Origin: Rhodocollybia butyracea
Lineage: Eukaryota > Basidiomycota > Agaricomycetes > Agaricales > Omphalotaceae
Direction: 5' to 3'
NCBI GenBank assembly: GCA_015501585.1
Contig: JADNRY010000190.1
Coordinates: 1 to 64,000 of the forward strand
DNA: 64,000 nt
Position 1 is the first letter of the stretch; each line of letters begins with the position of its first letter. Positions 44,546 to 55,628 of this stretch are shown one piece after another. The notes under the pieces are model-generated. The model was not told the DNA's origin, searched no databases, and saw only the letters and a program-made list of their open reading frames with translations. The translations under genes and the position numbers were made by a program.

Positions 44546-45402
44546 ATCCCAATCCCGATGCCGACCCCTGATTATTGGGGGTGCATCCGCTTCCCAGTTC
44601 GGGCCCTATCCCGTTTTCAGATTCGGGCAAAAAGGTCTGCCTTGGGCGAGAACCCAGATCCAATTTTCGTGGTCAGAGCTGAGCCAAAATTTGCATATTT
44701 TTTCCCTATTATACCCTCAATTACTTGGTAGATACAATTACCGTGACTGTGAAGCGACGACGGTGCCAGCTAACAATAATTCGCATTTGCAGGAGGGCGA
44801 GGAGGAGGAGGATGTAGGTTTCGAATTATCTATTTAGCTTCATACATGTGAGCGATAGGCTTTGATCCCAATAGAAGGTGACAACCTTATCAGCGGGATT
44901 TTAGGGGGGCGCGCAAACGGGGGCGGAAACGATCCCTTTATTCTAAGTACGGTAGCTAATATATATAGGTCAATCAATAACAAATACAGTAAAGTACGGG
45001 GCGGCGGGTAACATGACCGGGGGGCAGCTGAGACCCGAAACAACAACTGTCGGACCAGCGGTCCACCTTCAACAATACAGTCTCCAGAATGTCTATATAT
45101 CTCAAAAAATGGTGGTCTAGAAGCGCAAAATTTTGGTCGAAAATCAGGACGGCGGACAACCTGAATCCGGGGGTTCGGGCAAATTTGGGTCGAACTGAGT
45201 GGAACTGGTTCGGTCAAAAATGTTTGTGTTTGAATGGTCCCGGAAACGGGTCACAGTAGGTTACAACACCATAATCAGGGGATCCTAGCAACTCCGGAAA
45301 AAAGGAAATCAGTGATCACGAAGGCTTTTTGATCCGTGCTTTGGATGGATCGCATCGAAGGTTCATCAGCGCAAGTTTTCGCTCAGATTTGATATAGGGG
45401 GT

Positions 45403-45429
45403 GGTGGTGGTGGTGAGTGGTGGTGGTGT
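45403..45429. repeat. GTG-type microsatellite
   Basis: A run of GGT/GTG triplets with one interruption, directly before the left inverted repeat at 45431. Confidence 0.6.
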
Positions 45430-45430
45430 A

Positions 45431-45950
45431 ACCGACGTGGTCCTATTTAGGAACTGTCGGGGTCCCAGCTACATGTATCGCGCTAAATACATGCCTGGGG
45501 ATCATGATTATAGCTAATTTTAAGACTTTGACGACTTGAAAAAAACGGAAAGGGGTCTAAGTACATATGATAAGATTGCACAGCCCAGTGAGCAGTTATA
45601 TCACAGGTTATGTGCAGTGAGTTTGTTAATCGAGGTAGATTTTAATAGGTAGTACAGGATAGAAACCAAGTAAGTACATACATCTTAAGAAAAACCCCCT
45701 CGTTTGTTCGATGCAGTTCCCCAGCGCAGAGCAGGGCTGCGCTCCCTTCCCGGAAAGGTGCATAGCGCAGGGCTGCGAAGCAAGAAGTAGAGAGATGAAA
45801 ATATAAAGTGTATCTTTTATCTTTTATTATTCACGAATAGTGTTCGAACCTGGCTCAATCATTCAACCTCAGTACACAGGTAGATACTTATTAATAAGTC
45901 TGTTTTGATACCTGTACTCCCGACTGTTCCTAAATGGGACCGCGTCGGTT
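45431..45950. mobile_element. inverted-repeat-bounded element (possible MITE)
   Basis: The left end (45431-45461, 'accgacgtggtcctatttag' onward) is the reverse complement, with four or so mismatches, of the right end (45919-45949, 'cccgactgttcctaaatggg' onward). The 520-bp interior has no coding frame. Target-site duplication is not clear. A DNA-transposon-derived MITE is the simplest reading; two chance copies of a dispersed repeat in opposite orientation are an alternative. Confidence 0.6.
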
Positions 45951-47088
45951 TTTCCTCTCCTTTCCTTTCTCTCGGTCTTTATCGGGGCCAACTCCACGAT
46001 TTCTGAACGAACTCACTACTCCTCAGTTATAAACTTGTACTATTTCAACGTCACAAATTATTGAGTCTGCCTAGGGGAGACGAACGCCTCGGCAACGGTA
46101 GATCTGTAGAACGAAAGATACATAGGCACATCAGCTACTTCCCAGATTTCAGCGTATCAACATCTGGTCCCAAGCCGGTAATAAACCCTCGAATAAACCC
46201 TCGGTGTCCTTGCTGTAACACTAGTTGATCTTTATGGCCGATCGTTTGAGGTTGAACAACCTGTACACGGCATACGAGACATTGCAACCATTAGAATGAG
46301 CAAGCCAAATGTCACCATAGCCCAACAAGGACGAGAGGTTATGGTGCGGAACGGGAGGCAAACGTTGAGCAGACGTCTTCAACAATTTTAGCCCGGGTTT
46401 TGAAGTCTGTCTTCGGGACACAACTCAAGTGTTACCGCTGTTAAATGAGAACCAAGCGCCGAGTCACCGCCAGCCCTATTAATTATGAATCGCTGTTAAC
46501 CGCCTCAGACCTCCAACACAGCTACAGGTGGTTCAATTATTGAAACGAGCAGAGAGCTAGTCCACTTTTGTTAAATCGGTTTCGTTAGATCGACGTTCTT
46601 AAGATCGGCTACTTGGTTGAATAGCATGACTGGAACCGCGTGGACATGAGGAAAGCTATGAAAGGTCAGAGTGGTGCACTGTGATAGACATTGTCCTTGA
46701 GCTGGGTGATGAACGCTAAGCAGTTTCGTTTTATACTGCTTATAATATCAAAGAGCCGATTCAAACGAAGCATGTGGTAGCGCAGCTCTCTTTGGAGTAT
46801 GCTCTGGCCCAAAATGTAGGGCTTTCATCGCAGCAGTTGTAGTCTGTTCGGCCCTGTTGTAACCGCCATATCGTTCCAGGCATATACTGGTCAGAGTTGT
46901 GACTGCACGATACCCACTGGATCGACAAGCTCGACATGTTGGTCGGGCGATGACTGGTACCAGCTATGGGTTCAGCACCGGATTAGCGAGATCCTTGTGA
47001 GGCCTCCACTCGAGAAAGATGAATAGTAACTTTGAGGAGCCATAGCATACGATCTACCAAAAGAACCATGACAGAACCCTTTTTTTAG

Positions 47089-47199
47089 ACTGACCGGTTT
47101 TTACTCTGCACCTCGTTTCTCGCATACTGACCGGTCTTTACTCTGCACCTCGTTTCCCGCATACTGACCGGTCTTTACTCTGCACCTCGTTTCCCGCAT
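47089..47199. repeat. 37-bp tandem repeat, three copies
   Basis: Three head-to-tail copies of a 37-base unit ('actgaccggtctttactctg' then 'cacctcgtttcccgcat'). Copies 2 and 3 are identical and copy 1 differs at two bases, so the expansion is recent. Confidence 0.9.
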
Positions 47200-49060
47200 A
47201 CATCCTTTGATCTCGCACCGAATGTTTACACGTCTCGAGACCCTGCATAGCCAAGTTATGACCCGTTGGAAGCCGTTTTGAACGAGAGCAACGTGAGATG
47301 TACAGTATGTTTGATAACATCAGCCAATCGATGACATGAAACAAACACAAGTTCTAGCATGGAGGCTCGTAGCAACCTGGAGATCGAGAGAGATGTAAGA
47401 GGTTACATAAGTAATGGGCGCTAAAATCGGATAGGTTTTGGCGCTAAATCAATGATGCTGGCGTTGTACGTCTAATTACTTCATCAATCTGGCGGTGTAA
47501 TTCGCAGCGGATTATCGTGATTTTGAAGTTGCCTATAGTAAATTTGACCTAGTGCATTTTTTCCAATCAACGAGTGTGAAGGCTACTAAATCACCTTTAC
47601 GTTCAATGCCATTGGTCTCTGTATCCTTGAAAGTTGAAAAGCTATGTACATCAAGCAATCCCCGTGTTCAACGTCTCCAACAGGATTATTATTATCACAG
47701 TAACTTAACCATCGCTGCGGTCCGGCACCTACTCTATTGCCTCTATCTATCCGTGCCGAGCGGAGTTGGCTCAGCTCTGCCAGCACTTGCTCCAGCTCTC
47801 GTATTAAAGCTAGGCCTTACTTGTCGGACTAATAAAAGTCGCGATGCTGGCAGAACTCACGCCCACCACCCTCGTCCACCTTGTTCTAGAATGGCTATCC
47901 AGTTACGATCGTATGGCCGAAGCTCCATTGTCCCCTTGGTTAACTGAGATTGATAATACTCATGTCCTATTTACCGGTACCCTCCACTACTCTCAACTTG
48001 TTCGCAGATAATAAGCGGTCATTCGTCATCATTCATGTCGTTCCAATGTCCAACGAGAAGCCGAATTTTTATCCCCAGCAACGCCAACGTTGATCTTCTG
48101 ACGAATTGTCCAGGGTTGGGGAACGACTTTGTATGGTAGTGTCGACGGCCAAATCTCTCGGTTTCTAGCTCAACACGTCGAAATATTCAATGTTTCGGCA
48201 CAAACCGGTGCCACTCTTGCTCTAAGAACGTTTTACTAAACTCCTTTTTCTCTTCGTATCACTATGACAAGGACTGAGAACTCAATCGGACTCTCAACCT
48301 ACTTTCAGGCTCTCGCGCCCATCGTCGATCGAATCCTTCTGATGCCTTTCAACGTGCTCGTTTAGCTAATATTAGTTTGGCAGGCAGTAGCCTGTTGGAC
48401 TGACAGCGGAAAGGAGGAGTTCATAGTGGAACATCAATTGGCGCGTGGTGAGGGCAATGTTGAGGTTCGAGTTGGGGACTATGTGTATGCTAATAGGGAA
48501 CCGTTGGTTTGGATGCGAGCTTATGAAAGCCTATGTGGCGGAAGTTAGGTGCGCAATCATAATCCTCTCGTTTGCCAGTGCACGAGATTGTAAGTATTCG
48601 GTCTAGCTTAAATCAGTCCTTTTGTTTTATTATTCGTGTTTTCAGTTCACTATTGTTTTGACTAGAGAACAACCGATTAATCTAGATGCACTGGATCGAT
48701 TCACGATGAAATTTGCACACTAACGACGACGGAGGGAAACTCAAGGGAGATATCCTCAATCTATAAGTAGTCCCGCTAACGTTCGTATGTGGTCATTGAG
48801 GAAATGCCCCACTGTGACAAGTATTCTCTGTAGTATACATACATAAAAAAGGAATTTTTTCCATTATTATTTGATCCATTGCTACTGTTTGTGAAATTAA
48901 GCTTGTAAACTGAGACGAAGGAACTAGGACATGTATAAGACTGTAAGTAAGAATATATTATAGCAATCCAGCCCGACCTCATGCATGATACTTCAGCAGT
49001 TAACCTGTGTCTATCTTCTCGAAATTGAGAAAGGGATGATTAGCAGCCGATTTAGCAATA

Positions 49061-51122
49061 TTATCGGAAATGCTCTAACCTACTAGCGACCCAATTCATC
49101 TGCCACTCATCCACCTCATCTCTGGCATCATAGTTAAACTGGTCGACATATGTAGACCACAAGCGCTCCAATGTTTCATCATTGGCACCTTCGAGATGTA
49201 GTGTCAATCTAAGCCCTTGATTCCTGCCTTCACGTTCACGTCCTGGAGGAAGGCCGAGAAAAAATGCAACTTCCATCCCAGCTAGCTCGAGGCTCCGAGT
49301 GCGGTTTCTACGAATGTACTGATAGCCATTGAGTAGTAGGGATTTGTGAGATCTTCTCAGGTTTTCCCGAGAGAATAGCCGACCAAGGGTAAAAGCATCT
49401 TCAAACTGAGTCATGCCTAAATCAACACATCGATCAATATAAAAGCAAGAAGCTTACTCCAGCAGCTCTAAAATTTATTCCAGAGTTCTCATCAGGTTAG
49501 TTTGAAGGCAATAATAGAGTACTAACGTATTATGAGCACTATTTAACTAGAATGCGAAGCATAGACTGTCAGAGAGGAAATGCATGTACAGACGAAAAAA
49601 AAGCTCACGTGTACTGCATGAGCAGCATCCCCAATGACAACAACTTGATGATGATTCGAAACATATCTGGGTGGATCATGTACCGTTTGTATACTCCAGT
49701 GACATGTGGAGGCTAGTTGCATAATTTTTTTAATCCTAAAGCTTGAATAAGTATTGACTCGGAATCAACGACTATCCAAGACGCACCGTGGGTCGTATTC
49801 GTCAGCGTATTTTAGCACACTTTCCATGGGCTTTCCCGCAAGCCACTCATCATCTGTTTGATCCGCCATTGGTGGGTCTGCGAATACCACTTCAAGAACA
49901 TATAATTCAGGACCATACTATGCCGGGGTTCTCGGTGTATTTCTCGTTTTTAGGTTGTATAACTCACTCTTGCACCACAGATGGTGTTCCTGTTGCCCAT
50001 CCACAGCATCCACTGTAAAACGCAATTGCTCACATATTAGGCATAGTTGAAGTGTTTGCAAGAATGACAAAGCTTACATGTTCAATTTCTGTGAAAGATG
50101 AAAGCTCTGGATCGGACCTAATCGATGAAATGGGTACTGTAAGAGTTGCCCTGCCCCAGGAAGGTAAGCGGGGTGTACAAAGCTAGAAAGAAGGAACTCA
50201 ACCCAATAATTTCTTTCATTGGTAAAGGGACAGGCTCGTTATCCTCATCTGAGTCGTCTGAATCCAACGAGTCGGTCTCCGACAGTACGACTTCCTCAGC
50301 AAGCAGAGCTTTGCGCACAGCACTATTCTTGCCGTCTGCGCCTATTACCTGACACACAACCGGATTGAGTATCACAGCTCCAAGACAAAAAGTACGCTCA
50401 CAATATCGCCGGTGATTCGTTTACCAGTTTTGGAAAACACCACAGGATCGCGGTCTTTTTCAATAGATAATTTATCCACGTCAAAATCGTGATGGATTTG
50501 CACCCCTGCTTTTATACAGAGATTGTAAAGGTAACCTTGAAGGTCATGATGCTTCGAAGGGGAGTATGGTCATTTGAATAAGTAACTCAAGGAGTTTAAA
50601 AACTCACAGGAATGAGGTGAAAATCGCAACCTAAATCATTCAACACTTCCTCGGGAAATTCTACCTTGCCCATGAGTTCTGAAGATTTGTTATGGCCTTG
50701 CGCACCGCATCAAAAAAAACTCAGGACTGGCACATCTGTACTCACACTGCACCCAGCATAGCCTTCATCCGAACGGGATGAGCTGACCAAGCAAACTTGA
50801 AGAAAACGTTATCCTACCCAGCACATTTACTGGCTTTTTCGGCCAACAATTTGTCGACTCCAGGAAGCTCTTTCAACAAACGAGTCATATTGGGTGGTAT
50901 GCGCAGACCTCCATCTCTCTGAAGACAGAAAAGAAGGTGATCACGAAATCAGAGCTTCGAGGAACGAATCAAACTCACTAATCTAGCCTGAGATTTTGGC
51001 GATGACTTTTCTAACACTGTCACTCTGTGGCCTGCCTTTTCCATCAAGTATGCGACCGCTAGACCTGAAATGCCAGCACCAACAACTACGACATTGAGGG
51101 GGAATTCTTTAAGTTTGAGCAT
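49061..51122 (-). CDS. FAD monooxygenase, salicylate-hydroxylase type
   Basis: The gene runs from ATG 51122 to the stop at 49061 in many short exons. The first exon encodes [20 protein letters not shown] with the GxGxxG fold (residues 15-20) and VTVLEKS at the end of strand 2. Next come [30 protein letters not shown], and [19 protein letters not shown] (the DG motif). [11 protein letters not shown] (about 49590-49625, the GD motif) and [14 protein letters not shown] follow in the last exons. These are the marks of class A flavoprotein monooxygenases that hydroxylate aromatic or polyketide substrates. An acidic insert ([18 protein letters not shown], about 50220-50280) follows the DG motif. 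No membrane helix or signal is seen. Exon joins in the middle were not all fixed. Confidence 0.85.
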
Positions 51123-51544
51123 TGGGTCGTGAAAGAGCTTAGAGGGCGGCAGGACGAGGTTTGATGAACTTTCGAGTTTGTGAACATTTTATAGGTATTC
51201 GCCATTCCCAGGATACCGGACAATGAATATCGGGGAGCGGTTGGCAATCTACGATTGTTAAGGTCTTGATCATCTTGTCAAAGTCCGGGCCCGTGACAAG
51301 GTAACAATTTTCCGCATCCTTATAGTAGTATTACTTTCGTATCGTGTCAATTTTGACTATAATTAATTTTCGAACATTCAAACACGGATTCCGGAGTTTA
51401 CGGTGCTTGCCATTAATTGAACTCTAGTAGACTCTAGTGGTTTAAATGCGGACTCGGTTAAAACGTGTTTTTGCTTTCAACTTGAAGAGGTAGAATCAAG
51501 AGATGTATCCTTCGATACTTCAAATCAAATTAATACAAATTACC
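51123..51544. other. intergenic, no gene
   Basis: Short gap between two minus-strand genes; it holds the upstream region of the FAD monooxygenase. Confidence 0.45.
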
Positions 51545-52307
51545 TCAGTAAATGTAAGGTATAAGACTGTAAGGTGTCCGCTTTGCCCAGGTTTCCCACT
51601 CAGCTCCAAAGCGCTCCTTCAGCATCTTATCCTCCACTTTTGTGCGTTTTGTGGTTGTGATAATGGTAGCAATCATAAGTAAAACTAACGTTATGAAGTA
51701 TGCCATCACGGGCCTTGTGCCTAGCCATCCACATTCGCGCAGCCAGGATCCGTTACAGCACAACAAAATGGCCTCCCCAACCATACACGCGCAAAGACCG
51801 GTGTAGCTTGGATGTCGAATGATTGAATAGGGGAAGGAAGTGCATAGCGCATGGTCTGAGCGCATGGATAGCTCAAAAGTAAAGAAGCGCCCCATTGTGC
51901 GATAGCAGGCAAGTCTGAGCTGACCGCCTGTTATTAAAAGAGTTGACCCCAAGACGAATGCAGGTGTGATGCGAATATTGGAGCAATTCTCCGCGTCGGA
52001 CAGACAGAGCATTGAGGATATGCGACGTGGTAGAAAGTCGGTATGGACTGCAAAGAGAACGATGGATTCGAGAGTGCATATTATAGCATAGAGGCTCTTC
52101 GTCTTTGTAAGTAAAACAGAATGAAACCAATTGGAGGACTCTTACTTTGTTATACGATCCAATGTAGGCCAAATATTGGCCGATTGGGCGTTCCCATCCC
52201 TTGCTCTGAACTCTCTCTTGTGGCCTAGCCGCGCCGGCAGGAGGTGTGACCGCTGTCCATAAATGAAAAGCGTCGAGGAAGAGGATGACCGATTTGATCA
52301 GTGCCAT
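51545..52307 (-). CDS. isoprenylcysteine carboxyl methyltransferase (ICMT)-like membrane protein
   Basis: Exons 52146-52307 and 51545-52102 (minus strand) join to 239 residues with no other intron. Hydrophobic segments lie near the N-terminus and at about 62-80, 100-120 and 190-210. The C-terminal half has the ICMT family core: RLACYRTMGRFFTFEL, SFPYSIIRHPSYTG (SAM/prenyl-cysteine site), then EDKMLKERFGAEWETWAKRTPY. True ICMT methylates C-terminal prenylated cysteine of CaaX proteins at the endoplasmic reticulum. Agaricomycetes carry many diverged paralogs of this type, and this one may have another substrate. Confidence 0.85.
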
Positions 52308-54024
52308 GCTTGAAGCGAGGAGCAGATGTCCTAAGTAGAGAACTCGGAAGGAGGGTGTTCTGGTGTTAGGGGGGTGTTGTTATACGAGAAATGATTAATC
52401 ACAAGATGCCATCATTTGAGTTTATCAGAAGTGCATGACATCTTCGCGGCTTCGTCGTGGGTCAAACGTCTGGACCGATGCAACTGTTTAAGCTTAAGCT
52501 TCAAGCTTACCGACCATGGCCTCAGAGTGGGCAGAGACGTCGATTCTAGGCAGATCGAGGGGCCGCTTATTGACTTCTGACGGCTAGGGGTATATGGTAC
52601 TGCCGAGGAGCGCGTACAATGTCTTTGCAGACCACAGTATACATCGTTGTTAATTTTTCTTGTCGTTGCACCAAGTTAGCCTGACTGACAATCTGGCCCC
52701 TTCCAGCCCCACCCTCGTTCTGTTAGTACTTACCATAGCGTTGGAATATACCAGTGCAAGCATAGTCGGCACCAGCTACGATCACATCAAAGATGCGGGT
52801 ACTCTGAAAGTGATGCTTATTCTTATCACATACGTATAGATTGAGATGGGAACTTGATAAGCCATTTTCAGGTGTCAACAGCAGGAAGCAGGTTGAATAA
52901 AGTGCGTGATCGCAGGAAAGGGATGAGGGGGTCTATTATTGTACACTCAGGAGGTCTCAAGGGCATCTTTTACTCGGGCGTCAGCGCTTCAGCTTCCAAG
53001 TCAAACTTATCTGAGACTCCTTGGAACATGGCCGTCGTCTGTAGCTAGTATGTACCAACATTCAAAAAGAAAGCACAGTAAGTGTTCGATGCCTCCCGCG
53101 GCAGATTGCCACCGATCGGCTCCCCAGGCATTACGTGCATGAGGCCCCACAAGTGTACACGCTCGAGTCGGGGAGGTTTTCACGATCCAGTATTTGACTA
53201 CTTTGAAGGAAGGAAGGAAGGAAAGGAAAACCGGCGGTTAGCCCTGCCGTGGGAGATCGTAAATTTTCGCAATTGCGCTTATGGTAACTTGAATGTCTAT
53301 TGCGCGATTGGTTCGCAGACATGTACAGCGGAACAGCATACTAACAGCCTGCGGCAATAGATAGTAAGTAACTATTGACCAGTAGGCCATCCTAGGCCAT
53401 CTTGGGCTTTCTGACAACCGCCAGTGCCTGCAGGCTGGTCAAGGCATCTTGTCGAGTAAACAACCGTGACAAATTCTGTTGCCATCCTCAGGCTCTTAAA
53501 TTCGGTACTGTATTGCTGAAAACTACTATTAATATAACCACGAAATCACACTTAAAGACCAAGTCCAGTATTCAGTGGTCATGCTTTGCCGAGTCCGAGT
53601 CCGATTTATCAACCACGTCCAGATGAAACTTATGACGCAGAGGATTGAGAAAAAACGAAAGGCAAAAACGATAGGCAAACACTGACTTGCACATGAAATT
53701 CAACTCGGATTATGTAGTACCAGTTGATCCTATCCATTTAATCCAGTGGATCCAGTGTAATAAGCGTACAGGATTTGAGCTATTACTGGCTCGGCACACC
53801 GCTCGGAGCGACGTAGGAAGGACAGCATGTATAGGTTTCCCAACCCCCCCTCGCTACTTACTAGTCTAATGCATGCAACAATCAATTGCCATCATGATCA
53901 TCCCAGCTTCCTTTGATTAGTAGGCTCTCCGTGGCGCATGAGTGGCGCTACTTAAACACTGACTGTACTGGCTTGATGCTCAGCTCGACTCGAAGTTGCT
54001 CCTGTTATCCAGCAGTTTGTCACA
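52308..54024. other. intergenic, no gene recognised
   Basis: A 1.7-kb gap between divergently transcribed genes. A short GGAA simple repeat is at about 53204-53225. No gene is supported. Confidence 0.45.
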
Positions 54025-55628
54025 ATGTTTGAAGACTCTCCCGAGTTCAAGTTTCGCAAGGCTAACGATTTTTCTCCCACTAAAGTGCGTTGGAACTTCA
54101 GATCTTGCGCTCATGCCTCATTTAGGAACAATCTAGGTCACTCTTGCCGAAATTCATGCGGCCGTGCCAAAGCACTTGTTTAGAAAGAATAGCCTCAAGG
54201 CTTTCTTGCACATTTCTCGCGACGTGATCTGTGCACTGGCTCTCTACCAGCTGGCATTACAAATTGAGCCCTTCTCAGCTGCCTTTGTGAATCACTACGA
54301 GACAACTCAATCCGTCGGGACAATTATCAAATGGGCTGGCTGGGCTGGCTATTGGGTTTGTCAGAGCATCGTACTTGCAGGCTGGTGGTGCATGGCACAT
54401 GAAGCTGGTCATGGAAATGTATCAGAATACAAATGGGTCAACCACGTAGTTGGATTTCTTCTCCACACTGTACGTATCCTCATCCTCTCAGGCTGGCATG
54501 TATAGTACGTGATTTACTAAACCTTATATATTTTTAGTTTGTACTCTCCCCATACTTCGCGTGGAGGGCATCACATCACTCGCACCATAAAGCAGCTGCT
54601 TCCATTGAGCGAGACGAAAATTACGTTCCCAAAACTCGCTCTGATTTCAAATTACCGCCCGAATCAGTTGCAATTCCTACTGACTACCATGAAATCTTCG
54701 AGGAGACACCGATCTACACCGTTGTACGGATGCTTGTCATGCAGCTTTTAGGTTGGCAGATCTATCTATTTACGGACATTTCGGGATCTCCAAGGCACCC
54801 CAATGGCACTAATGTGCGTGGTAACTCTGATACTAGTAACCAAATCAAATCCACTGACATTGACACTGCCCATCTAGCACTTCAACCCCTCGTCTTCTCT
54901 GTTTAAACCTCATGAACGTCGGGGAATAGTGGTGTCCAACATCGGACTAATCAGCATGAGCTGCCTTTTATTCATCTGGGCTCAGAATATTGGCGTATCA
55001 GCATTTTTCAAATTGTATCTTGTTCCATACATCGTATTGCTCTCCCATTATCTTTCAAAATATCTTTATTAACACAAATCCTTAGCTCGTGAATCACTGG
55101 GTTGTAATGCTCACCTTCCTCCACCATTCTGATCCAACGGTTCCAATGTATCGTAACAGGCAATGGTCATTCCTACGTGGTGCTTTATCCACTGTTGACA
55201 GGCCTCTCCTTGGATGGGCTGGTCGTGTATTTTTGCACAATGCAAGCCATGATCATGTATGTATTAATACGTGGCCAGCAAGTGGCCAGTACTACCTTTA
55301 ATACTGATTACTTATGATTTTTTCCAGATTGCCCATCATCTTTTTTCCAACATCCCATGGTATAACCAACCATATGTCACACAAATACTGAAAGAACTCC
55401 TTGGAAATGACTACAACCATGACACAACAGTAAGTAAATTACTTCACTTATCTTTTGTTGGGAAAGTAATTGAATCACTCTCCGAAGAACACCTTTTATG
55501 CTCTATACCGAAGCTTTACCCGATGCTGCTTTGTGGAAGATCAAGGGGAGATCGTGTTCTATAAGGACAAGAATGGTAAAGCAGCCAGAGTGCTTGCTCC
55601 CAATGCTTTGGATTATCCAACCAGTTGA
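54025..55628 (+). CDS. delta-12-type fatty acid desaturase
   Basis: Seven exons (54025-54084, 54137-54469, 54538-54813, 54878-55033, 55086-55256, 55328-55429, 55488-55628) join to 412 residues. The three histidine boxes of membrane front-end-less desaturases are present: HEAGH (108-112), HHSHH (144-148) and HIAHH (332-336). They lie among hydrophobic segments, as in ER oleate desaturases that make linoleic acid. The C-terminus has FVEDQGEIVFYKDKNG, a family hallmark. The first box has Ala where plant and fungal delta-12 enzymes usually have Cys (HECGH), so the regioselectivity may differ. Every junction keeps frame, and each intron has good GT/AG ends. Confidence 0.93.

Larger units (their letters stand above)
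44546..49060. other. 4.5-kb gene-poor region
   Basis: No supported gene. It holds a GTG-type microsatellite (45403-45429), an inverted-repeat-bounded element (45431-45950) and a 37-bp minisatellite (47089-47199). A faint coding-like stretch near 48115-48235 reads GWGTTLYGSVDGQ and FNVSAQTGATLALRT in one frame but has no start, partner exons or recognisable family. This may be the remains of transposons and a dead gene. Confidence 0.5.

Noticed and set aside
44560..45240. Apparent similarity between the two sides of a GC-rich stretch (GFGQ/GFG-like words)
   Set aside because: The similarity is in composition only; no inverted or direct repeat longer than about 12 bases could be confirmed.
45840..45865. 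GTTCGAACCTGG resembling a tRNA B box
   Set aside because: No A box at the right distance and no acceptor stem; it lies inside the inverted-repeat element.
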